Positions 35,615 through 46,425 of a stretch of 64,000 nucleotides of DNA are shown here, piece by piece (the stretch's first letter is position 1; each line of letters starts with the position of its first letter). The notes under the pieces are model-generated. The model was given only the letters and a program-made list of their open reading frames with translations, searched no databases and was not told where the DNA came from. The position numbers and the translations under genes were made by a program. Source of the DNA: Polytrichum commune (taxonomy: Eukaryota > Streptophyta > Polytrichopsida > Polytrichales > Polytrichaceae); the NCBI GenBank assembly GCA_950295325.1, contig OX485809.1:9174001-9238000 (forward strand), written 5' to 3'.

Positions 35615-38600
35615 TATGTGCAATTAGATTGCCTTTGCAAATAGGTTGTCCTCTAGCCTATACAAATTACATCGGTCAATTCAAATCACAAGAAACTTAT
35701 ATGATTTTGTTTGATTCATCTGTATAAGCAACCACAATACAATTAATGTTATGTTGTTGTTGTTGTTTTAGGTGGTGGTGGTGGAGTAAATACTAAAAAT
35801 AATGAGTGTCGATAAATTGGTGAGGGGCAACCTAATTGCACTTATCATTGTAGCTAACTAGAAGCAGGGTCACAATGTCCGCACCACCTAGTTAGGAATT
35901 TTAGCTCAGTACGAATTGATGATAATTAACTAATTGTTGTGCTAGCTAACATATACCATACCCACATCATCCGATAAGACTAACCAAAGGCTGAGCGATT
36001 TAGGAGTTTTAGTTAAGGTTAACTATTGTCCCAATGTTCCACTTGTTGTGCTCAAGCTTCGAGCATGACATTGATTATGAGTGCCACGCCGAAGATTGCC
36101 TTGGACAATTTCAATGAAAGATATTAACGAAGACTATTTGTGTGGTTGCTTTGCTTACAAGTAGAAGCTTACTTGATGTACTTTCCAACCAAAAGTCATT
36201 AAAAAAATGTTTCCAGATGCAACATTTTGAATTCGAATTGGCTTAAGAAACCAAGGGAGGTAACTCTTTGCATGATATAAATACGAAGCATTGATTTTAT
36301 AAAAATGATTGTATACCAAAGAAATTATTATTATTTCAAGTTAATGATAGGGGTGTATTATGAAGGGCCACATCAACGCCATGTAGGCACCTTGTTTTAG
36401 TAGATAATTCAAAATAATCCCTTTGGCCTAGGTTGACGGGGTGACGACATGGATTTGGAGGAACAACCTTGGTTGTGGAGGAAGTTAGGGTTTGGGCTCT
36501 TTCTTCCACTTCTCTTCTTTCTCTCAATTCCCTATCAATCTTCCTTTGGTTTTATTTGGTCTTCCCTTTGATTGTCTTGCCTTGGGTTTACATTGTTCTT
36601 GCAATTTCCATTCTTGGTGAAGCTACCTAATGTGAAGGTGCACCTTTGAGGTTGTTGATCCATGGACCTCCCTTCAAACAAGTCTTCAAACTAGTCCAAG
36701 CTTTTTGGAAGTTATTTGAAGTAATTTGATATTTTATTTATTATTATAATCCATTCGTCCATGGTGACCAAGTTTACAGAGATCCCATAGAGCCCAAGCC
36801 AGTATTTATGGATTAATCTCTTGCTACTCAACCTTGATCACATTCAAGGTGGGGGGGGGTCTCTTTGAGAAGAATTATGAGGTTTTTTTTAAAGTTTTAA
36901 GTTAGATAATTTTTGAAAATGAGAAATAGGGACTCATAAAGCACATATCAAGAATATTCTTATGCTATCACAAGGATGTTATCTTTATGGTCATAATATC
37001 TTGAAAATATACAATATCGTGTATCAATCTCCTGAAAATATTACTTTTTCTCATGTCGTGCCATTGAATACAAAGGAGTGGACCGCTCCCCCCCCCCAAG
37101 ATCATATCTTACTCTTTTGAAGTGAAGTAGTGAAACGATTGCCTCCATTCATAATCTTCATTGATAAAATACAATATAAAAATAATATATTTGATCTATA
37201 GCCAAATTATGCACCTACCAAGAAAACTTAACCTTATTGTACGTTTGAAACAAACCCGCTTAAAGCGGCTTGTGATTGCATGATTCAAAAATGTTATGAT
37301 TAACATTTTTTTCTTCCAAATTCAATTATTTTTCTATATTTCATTATAAATTCATTTTCTACTGCCATCCAAAACCCACATTTCAAGAAATTTATCAAAG
37401 AAGTCCATGGTTCATACAAATTATCATTTTTGGTTTCTTGGTCTTTAGGGTTTAAGGAATAACTTAATAGCCCCTAAATCTATTGGGTTTTGTCCTAATT
37501 GGAACAATTATACTATAATTATGTTCTCTTAAGTCATTTCCTATCATGAGAGCATCATCTTCTATTTTACCTCAAACACCAATCCCAACGTGTCCATAAG
37601 GATGTTGTTATGTATGTAGATTGCAAATATACTTTCATGACTATAAGGACGCAATGTGATGAACACACACCTCAAACACGAAGGTCATGCCAAGGAGAGG
37701 TGAGACACAACACAAATCAAGAAGAAGAAAAGTGAACTTACACTTCACATACTCAAAACCACAACAATAATCAAATCATGTCCCATCATTGTTCATCCTT
37801 ACACCTTAGAAAACGGGTGGGTGAAGGAATAATTACATTTAGTATCATCATCCGCTCTCTCTTGGAAAGATGCCTCTTACACCATAAGAGTAATCAAATT
37901 CTCTTAAGAATCAATCATGAGATGTAACCTCCGCGGGACTAGAGGATCTCTTCTTCTTCTTTTATAAAAAAATCCAAGGTTTATTGAAGTTTGTTACTTT
38001 GAGAAGAGAATTCAATCTTCGAATTTTTGTCCCTCCCATTGGATAGAAAATTACATTCATTTCATGATTAGAAACAATAGTTATCTATTAAATATAATGA
38101 AATTTGGTATCTTTGAACATGCATTTGTTACCATATGTTATGTAGGTTATATTTGGCCAATCAAACAAAATTTCAATTAAACCATCAGGTCATGTTATAT
38201 AATTAGGCAAAAAAATTACATGACATGTAACCAATACTAAAAATAAACATTTTCCTCATCATAATCCCCCCCTCCACCTTTTCCTATTATCCACCTCCCT
38301 TATCATTGAGATTTTAATCTTGGAGTGACAAAAACATCATATTTTTTGTCCAATGGGAGGTGTGATGGATTTAGACCTTTTTAAATTTTCATCAACGTGC
38401 TCAACAATGAGTTGGGTATGAAATTTTGTACCAATTAAACAAAATTGAAGCACCATAACAATAATTAGCAAACATAGTCATGCTTACACTAGATAGGATT
38501 AAAAATGTACTTGATCACTTGCTGTGAATGATGAGGTTGTAGGGGTCACAGTGGCACATGTGACATGTATTATTGTAGGGAGGTTTAGAGGGTCGAACTT

Positions 38601-39140
38601 CAAATTTTTCATTTTGAAGTAATTATAGAAAATTCTATTCTATAAACCAATTGTTTTTAAAAAAACCAATGAGTACCTTCAAGCTACTAGTAATTTTATT
38701 GACCATCGGACAATTGAGTAGTAAAATCGAAATTCAAGGTCATCATTTCATATTTCATAATGTCATAAACAACGTGGCATGGAAGGAGGTGGGTTCTGTA
38801 GTGGACACCAACTTCTTTAATTCCATAATTGGTTGCAGTATTCCAAGACCAATGCAATCCACATCAATGTTAGTTTCATTCTTAAACAAATTTTCATAAC
38901 AAAGACCATATCCCAATAGCTTTGTTGAGAAATGGGAAGGCACTTTTAGATGATGATATTGTGATTACCATAATTAGATGTAGACCTTAGAATGATACAT
39001 TTTTTGCTAATATTGCTCACATGAGTGATGTCCTGAAATTTGTGGAACTTAGAAGTGGAATTATCAAATGTCTCTTGAGGCTGAGTTTGGTTGTATTCAT
39101 GTGATTTCATTCCCCTTCATTGGAAGTTGAACATCATCAA
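35615..39140. other. AT-rich intergenic DNA
   Basis: No gene recognised. Contains a G9 run (36851-36859) and a C10 run (37088-37097). A segment near 36470-36850 looks transcript-like (CTTCTTTCTCTCAATTCCC) but has no usable frame. Confidence 0.4.
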
Positions 39141-39177
39141 CCCCCCCCCCCCCCCCCCCACCCAAAAAAAAAAAAAA
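39141..39177. repeat. C19 run followed by A-run
   Basis: Nineteen consecutive C, then ACCC, then about 14 A. The longest homopolymer-C run in the window. Confidence 0.95.
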
Positions 39178-39554
39178 CCCACCTATGCCACCAACCTCAA
39201 CAACTCCCAAAACTTGGTATCCAAATTGCATTGGTGGCTTTCTCGTAGATTTTTTGAATTCACTTTGATCCCTCCCCCCACTTCCCGTATCATATAAATC
39301 ATTCCAATGGTAAAAAAATTTAGCTATGTGCAACTCATGTATTGATGAAAATCATGCAAGTATGAGAGATAAATCAAACTTGCGCACAATACACCCTTTC
39401 AAATGTTATCTTCCTAACGCACTAAACTCGAATTATCTCATCAACTCTAGTAGGTTTTCAAACCAAACCTTCAAGGTAGGATTTCAAATTATCATTCCCC
39501 ACACATCCTTGAAATTCTTATTGCATCACTATGTAGTAGACCGTCGTTTAAAAC

Positions 39555-39556
<2 letters not shown>

Positions 39557-39588
<32 letters not shown>
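39557..39588. repeat. (CT)16 microsatellite
   Basis: Sixteen uninterrupted CT units. Confidence 0.98.
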
Positions 39589-39591
<3 letters not shown>

Positions 39592-40899
39592 CAACAATAG
39601 ACTTTATGAAGAGGCCCAAGGCAAGGAAAAATCTTCATGTCATTTCTTTCTCATTCAACTCCATATTGAGCACATAGTAACTCCAAGGCAACCACCCCCT
39701 ATTTAGCTGACTTTTTGAGGAGGCATGTTGGTTGAACCCAACACCCTAAAGGCCAACATAATATTATTGTCGTTAGAGATGTCATCTAATGCCTCCCATA
39801 CAGCCTTAGCAAATGTTTTTAGGAAATGCCTCAACCTTTATTAGTTCATGCCCCATCATGTTCTTTATCATTTGAACGCCATGAAATTTAGAACCCTTAA
39901 TATTGTTGGATACTCTCCTCATGTACTGCCTTGAGACCCAATTATGTGAGAATACGGTATCCAATTTGTTCATCAAATATCTTGATGTGTTGATATCCTA
40001 GTCTATTTGATGACGAGCATATGGATTTAATGAGATCCGTTTTCACCACTAACCCTAATGTATTAACATCTACAAATTCATGCTAGAAAATATGAGATGA
40101 CATTGACAATACATGAAAAATATCAACAAAACAATATAGCACATATGTGTGCACAACGCTTCTTATACATCAATGGGTCTTGTTCATCTTCCATAGTCTC
40201 CATGACATCTCTAAAATAGGTTAGGACAAATTCTAGAAAAATTCATAGGGTTGTCATAGCTTGCCATTGTGACAATCGTCTAAAGCCATCCATGCATGCA
40301 TAAAACATATACATTTTATAGCTCTTAGACACTTCATCATGTTCATGAGAAACAAATGCCGCCTCGAAACCCACCAAACCCTATTTCTCCTCCTCAAATA
40401 TACCCTTAGGGAAGTCCAAAAGTCCCCAAACCAAATAGATACAAAAGCTCAAAGTTGAATACACACAAGGTGACCATACGAACCCCACTAAGCTTAGTTT
40501 GAGGGACAACCCTCGTGCTACTCTCTCAATTATGAAATATCACTTATCCATGAGTTTGGAACCCCAAAACTGTATAAATTTCAGCAAGATCACTTCACTA
40601 CACAAAGACATTGCCTATGTTTATGGGAAATGCGCCAAATAATGCCCAAAACGATGTCCAACCATCAATTACTAGAGGGCCCCTAGCCTCTCATCATTTT
40701 TGTCACCAAAAGATGACCACCTGTCAACCCTAAACTCCCACCCTTGTGCGTCGTAGTCCGCGTGGGAGCTAGAGCTCACATGTACTACCAAGCTACTTCT
40801 AATGGCATCAAAGTAATGCCAAGTTACACTCATGGTTAACCCATGCCACTACCCTATCTCACTAATAAATCAATTGGCTCCGTCACTAACCTACATCCA
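39589..40899. other. Intergenic DNA, nothing assigned
   Basis: No gene, RNA or delimited repeat recognised. Confidence 0.4.
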
Positions 40900-41940
40900 C
40901 CTAGCAACATTACTCTCACTAATTCCTAATTTACCACAATTCAACCACCCTGGATTTGCTTAACCCATCCAGCCACCTTCCAGGGCCGATCCCAGCATGA
41001 TCGCCCAACAATGTGTAAATTCCCTTGCCTTTGCCTCCACCTCGGTAGTCTCTGTGCCTTCAGAGTTCAACCCTCCCACAATGTTGCCAGGTGTATGGAC
41101 TGCCTACCCTCGTCAAAGCTTGATTAAGGCAGTTCGGAGGAACTGCCTCTCAAAATCACGATGCTTGACTCTCCTGCACATTCCCTCACCCAGACTGGCA
41201 GCTCGAAGCTTGAGCTCGACACCAACGCACATTGGCAGTAGAAATAAGATGAAAACACAACAATAAGCCAGACACAACCTGGCTTTGATTATTCCAGGTA
41301 GCGGCGACCATTCTAGCCAGCAGCCAAGGTTCTAGGAGCGCCCTTGGCCGATCGATCCCTTGTGCCTAAGCCCCTTGTCAATTTTGAGCTGATTCCATCT
41401 GTATAACGCTCTTGCGCCACCAATGTTGGCCCTCTGCCTACAGTTCGAACTTTGATTGGCATCCTGAATAGCACCTCTTGCCGCACTCTTCCGATCCCCT
41501 GTCACTCCATCCCAAATCTCAGCTGATGACCGAATTCCGGCCTCCTCCCAACCACTCTGCCAGTGGATAATCCTCAACCACATCGCTACTTTGCCTCATG
41601 AGATGACCGAATTCTTTTGGCCATTCTAGTCAGCATGAGCTTTCCTCCGACCGAGGCGATCTGCCCTCTCCCTTGTTGTCCGCTCACTGCCTCCCCTCCC
41701 CTGTCTCCAGTTCACACATTGCCGTTGCCCCCTCGCCAACTCAATCGCATTAAGTTTATAAGATCGATTTTCCGGCAGAGCCCCGCCTCACTTCCTTGGC
41801 CGACCTCAGAGCCCAGCAGAGAGAGAGAGAGAATCGACAATAGGGGCCTCAATTGCCTCCCTCCATTCCCGGCCTCCGGAATTCACTAGGTTACAGTACT
41901 CTGAACCCCTTAAGGGACACCCTTACCTCCCTTTAAGGTT
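40900..41940. other. GC-rich block, unassigned
   Basis: Markedly more GC-rich than its surroundings, with frames of 82-90 codons on both strands (for example 41332-41583 minus, 41617-41889 plus) and a GA repeat near 41820. No domain recognised. Could be an LTR/leader of a retroelement or a captured gene piece. Confidence 0.3.
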
Positions 41941-42342
41941 AATAAAAACCCAGTCCAACTAAACTAAACTCAATTCTTACAAGCCCGCCTACCTAATTCC
42001 TAATTTACTTCTCTAATCTATTTAGCACTTAAAACACTAATGTTCTAGTCTAGAGCTTAATCTCAACTCAAACTCAAAGTTCCACACTTTTTATGTTTTT
42101 GAATAATAGATAAAATCAAAACCTAAGTTTTTATGGAATACTAAACTCAAGGACACATGTGAGCACCGAATTTGGGCTCACACCACCATTGACACAAGTC
42201 AATATCACTTGTCCGATGTAGTCATTCTCCGTAAGCATGTCATGGCATTACGAATGATTTTGTGGCATTGATCAAAGGTGAAGTGTATTTCATTCACATC
42301 AAACTACAATTTGCATTATATTTTTCTTAACTAACATAAATA

Positions 42343-43922
42343 CACTGACTCTCAAAATAAGTCAATCAACAAAAAGACAAATTTTGGGAAGTTGTGTCTG
42401 GAAGAGTACTGATCTTCTTGCCAAACTGTAAATGGGGTCAGATGTGCAACCAAGTTGGATATCATCCTTCCAAATCTTAGCTCAAGTACTATAGCCACAA
42501 GAGAGAAATTACATTTTGAATAAATCCAGGTATATTGACTAATTTTTGGGAGTTGTTTTGATCACTCACCTTCAATTGCAAGAATAACCTCACGACGTTG
42601 CCTAGAGTTCTTGCTCTCGTTTCCAGTTATTAGTGTAGTCTCTTAGGACATTTTATCTTACAGAGTTAAAGGTTTTCTTTGCCCATGAGAGCATTACCGA
42701 AGGAGAGGAGGTTGAATGCTTTAACCCTATTGTAACATGGGCATAGCACACATGAGGTGTCAAAATTGTCGGGTATCTCTCAATCTACATGCTCTAAGAT
42801 CCGTAGAGAGTGCGTTCCTCATGTAAAGCCTTCAAGAGGAGGGCACCCAAGAAGCATCACCCCTACTCAACGACGAGTGTGTGTAAGATCCATCATAGTT
42901 GGTGGACTAGATAATGTTGTAGATTTGAGGAATGCTTTGAGTGAGCACTTGAATGTAATAATGAGCACCAACACACTAAGGCGTGCACTTTGTGAAGCAT
43001 GTCTTGGGTCATTAGAGAAGAAGAACAAGCCGTTGCTCACGACCAAGAATGTGCGTACAAGTTGGAATTTGCTCAACGTCATCAAGATTGGACTATCCAT
43101 CATTAGTATAGGGTGGTTTTTTTGGTGTCGAGACTAAGGTAAATCAACTTCATGTGATGGTCACGTTTGGTGTTGGGTGAGGGATGGAGAATCTCAATTT
43201 ACAAGCTCGTCATGTGAAACAAACAATCAAACATGGAGGTGGTGCAATTTTTGTGTGGGGTTGTATGACTTCTAGTGGCATGGGTGACATGTGCAAGATA
43301 GAGGGGAAGATGACACAAGCTAGGTATCTTAGCATGCTTCAAGATGGGGTTATGGAGACAATTGAACAGGGTCGTTTCAACCCTTCTCGTGGTAATGATC
43401 CTAAACATACTGCAAAATTAGACAAGCAATGATTGTCAACGTAATTTTTTTATGCACTTATTATGGCCTTCTGAATCACTTGATCTAAATCCAATGGAGC
43501 TTGTGGGGGCACTTGTGGAATAGAAATTAAGTGAGTATCCAACACCATCCAAAGGAATGCTTTAGATGTGGGAGTGTGTGCAAGCTTCTTACCATCTCAT
43601 CACTCTTGAGCAATGTCAAAAGTTACATCATAGCATGCCCAATCGTATCCAAGTTGTTTTAGCTTTTAAAGGAGGGTGAACAAAATTATTGATCTATAGG
43701 TAGATGTAGGTTACAAAATTAAGTTAATGTATATACTTCTCTTCAAATCGTTGTTTCTCCATGTGTAGTTTTACAATAGGCATGAGACTTCTAAAATATT
43801 ATATTGTATCATGGCTATTAATTTATGTAAGTAAAATTTTGTGTGTTCTTTTTTAAAATTTGCATGGTGTTGTACGTGAAAATTGATGTAGTGAGTCAGT
43901 GACTCAATTTTGATAGTCGGTG
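42343..43922 (+). mobile_element. Tc1-type DNA transposon, 1580 bp, near full length
   Basis: TIRs CACTGACTCTCAAAATAAGT (left) and the inverse ACTCAATTTTGATAGTCGGTG (right) agree at most positions over about 23 bp and are flanked by TA at 42341-42342 and 43923-43924. The transposase reading frame lies between them. Size and layout are those of a complete Tc1 element. Plants usually carry mariner-like DD39D or pogo elements; Tc1 DD34E is unexpected here. Confidence 0.9.
42685..43691 (+). pseudogene. Tc1 (DD34E) transposase, inactivated
   Basis: Starts ATG 42685. The N-terminal helix-turn-helix region (VSKLSGISQSTCSKIRRE) is followed by the second DNA-binding part (TPTQRRVCVRSIIVGGLDN). The catalytic core has RHVKQTIKHGGGAIFVWGCM and NDPKHTAK, then WPSESLDLNPMEL, and the end is YPTPSKGM, HHSMPNRIQVVLAFKGG. 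Total about 330 codons, the usual length. Damage: stops at 42733 and several later sites, frameshifts near 43100-43190 and between 43430 and 43465. The first catalytic Asp appears changed to Val in a GVETKVN context. The second Asp (codon 43397) and the Glu (codon 43497) remain, about 33 codons apart. Confidence 0.92.
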
Positions 43923-43924
43923 TA

Positions 43925-44867
43925 AAACCAATTTGATTTAAAATAGAAACTTGTAAACTATAAGATAACTCGTTGCGTTTCACCTTCCCTTTTGATAAGT
44001 TACATAGACACCACGAGCTCTAGCCTCCATTTTGGGTGGTGCACTCTTCATTTTATTTTGACGTTAAGTGGTAATTTTGGCCACTAAGATCATTGATGCT
44101 TTGGTAATGCCACTTGTCACAATTGACGTCTTAGGATTCATTTGGCACTTAACCCTAAAGACCTCATGGGCACAACATTTGCTTGAAGATGTGTAATGAA
44201 GTGAAAATTGTAAAGGTCTTACAAAGATTTATCATAAATAACAAGTTGTGAGGGAACATTATAGTAAGATCACATTTGACCAACTATCCATGTAAAACTA
44301 CAAAGTAACTTATGGTCCTCCTCATATCCTCATGTGATGAGTTTAAATGTAGAAGAAAATTGAGATGATTGGTTAAAATCATCTATACTATAGATTGGTG
44401 GAGAGTTGCAAGCTATCCAAATAATATCGAGGTCATCAACTTGAAAACGCAAGAACTTCATGAGGTATAAAAGATCACCACTCATTAAAAAAATTTATCA
44501 AGCTTTTGGAGGCAGTAAATAATCTTAAAAGCTACATTAGGAAGGGGAAGGGGAAGGGAAGGGGGGGGGGGATTAGTAGCAATTTACTAAACAAACGTAG
44601 TGCATTAAATAACATGATTCAATGTTTTAGAGTAAATATTACAAAAATGTTAGAATTTTCATGACAATATAGTAAAATATGAGAATATACTAGGTATATT
44701 TCAATTATATCCATCACATGTGTAGAATTTCCCATCAATAAGCACAATACTTCATAGTCATCGCCCCTCCCCTTTGAAAATAGTCCTTTATCTTAGATGA
44801 TTCATATTTCTACAAGGGAGTGACCCCTGTGTGTATGTAGTAACGCATGTGCATGTTGCTTTAGGTG
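43925..44867. other. Intergenic DNA with G11 run
   Basis: G11 at 44561-44571 after GGGGAA repeats; this is the only G run of 10 or more in the window. No gene recognised. Confidence 0.5.
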
Positions 44868-45325
44868 GTTAGAGCATCTTCAATGTTGCCACCACACCTC
44901 CCTCCAATTCTTGCTCCAAAGTGGTAGTGGAGGAGGTTGTGAAATACTACATGGAGGGGCCTTAAAGCTATAATCGCAGAGGCCACAACGCTACATTACC
45001 TCTTTATTCTATATAGAATATGAGAATCCCAAAATATGCAAGACAATGATGCACATGTGTTAACATCAATAAAAATAACCATGTTAAGTTTGATGTAAAG
45101 CATACATTGTCATGAAAACATAGAGAGAGGCTTGATTGGGATAGAAGACCACTATATTGTTATAACAAAATAAAGTCCCCTATTTGATTTTTTGTTGTGA
45201 AATACATGTTGACTGGTGCTAAGGGAGATGTGGTGGGAGCAGTCATGAACATTATGCCTCCGCTCTCTCTAAAGTGTTGTTGGAGGCATATGTGATGGTA
45301 GCAATGAAGGCGCTCCTAAGACATC
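44868..45325. mobile_element. Possible MITE (GAGCATCTTCAATG ends)
   Basis: GAGCATCTTCAATGTTGCC at about 44873 is matched inversely by GGTAGCAATGAAGGCGCTC at about 45299-45317. The motif resembles ends of plant Harbinger-type MITEs, and TTA precedes the left end, but the right flank does not give a clear duplication. Confidence 0.35.
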
Positions 45326-45928
45326 CCCCTTATATTGTTGCCACTGCACCTCCCTTCAATTAATTAGGAAGACGACCCTCTAAATTCAAAGACCAAAATT
45401 GAGAGTGGCCATTCCATTGTTGTCCATAGCTCTACAATGGGAAATGTGGAGGGAGATGCTCAATGATGTGGTGGTGACCATTACGCTCCGGTTTATTGAA
45501 GGAATGTTGGAAGGGGAAATGTGGTGACGGCAATGGTAGTGGAGATGCTTTGAGCGTTGTGCTTGTTCATGGTCTTCTTAAGCTTCCCAAATGATGGGTG
45601 AAGAGTGGATTTTACACTAAGGTAAAAGACCACATAAACTTCAAATTTGAATGATCTTATTAGTCCAGAGCAAAGTTTTAGACCCAAGAAATGCACACTA
45701 AAATTGGGGTCCGCAAAATTAACTTTAATGTGACATCACTTTCCCGTCACATCTCATTAGAAAACAATACTTCTCCTAGTTTGAGGAACCAAGTGTCAGA
45801 CTTGGGTTGAGTATGAAAGGCAAGATCCATTATGGGAAGTTTTGGACCCCACCCCCAACGTAAACCCACCCTAAGTATGGTGGAGCAACGTCCGGAGAGA
45901 TTTTTGAGCATAATCCGTCGAAACCGCT

Positions 45929-46257
45929 ACTACACTAAATAGGTAGATTAGTGTTGGAAACACTAATAGTCGACGAAAACGCTAAATGTAAATTGTCTCT
46001 ATAGTGTTAGAACACTAAATGTCAACTCTAACACTATTTGTACCAAGTAGTAACTTTCAATATTTACATGAGCGCATTTAGTGTTAGATGATATTTTGTA
46101 AATCTTGGAATGAAGAATTGAAGGAAGAAGAATATGAGAACCTCGTAAAAGGTATAATTGGTTCAAACCCTATTCAAACACTAATTGTAATATCAGTTGA
46201 AAATTAGTGTTTTAGGTAACTATTGCATCTAACACTAATCTACCTATTTAGTGTAGT
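45929..46257. mobile_element. ACACTAAAT-type MITE, 329 bp, best preserved
   Basis: Perfect 27-bp TIRs: ACTACACTAAATAGGTAGAT then TAGTGTT at the left, with the exact inverse ending at 46257. Additional ACACTAAATGTCAAC and CTAATTGTAAT motifs occur inside. No ORF. Confidence 0.85.
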
Positions 46258-46301
46258 GTTCTCAAGTCCAACCAGTTTACAAGCTGACATCCTTCGCAAT
46301 G

Positions 46302-46425
46302 ATCGGGGAGAACCGGCAGTGAGTTACGAACGAAAACCGGCCGAGTTTGAGGAATAACCAGTTGAAGTTCAAGACTGCAGGAAAATTACCAATCATGTTT
46401 GAGGAATCTATAGAAGAACATACCA
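46302..46425. repeat. Dispersed repeat, copy 2 (CCGG-rich, inverted)
   Basis: Reverse-complement match to 34853-34985 over about 100 bp (GTTTGAGGAATAACCAGTTG, AAGTTCAAGACTGCAGGAAA). It lies directly beside an ACACTAAAT-type MITE, as copy 1 lies beside a pogo-like element. An AACCGGTT box follows near 46471. Confidence 0.65.

Noticed and set aside
42867-43408. Minus-strand frames of 69-78 codons inside the Tc1 element
   Set aside because: Antisense shadows of the transposase coding strand.
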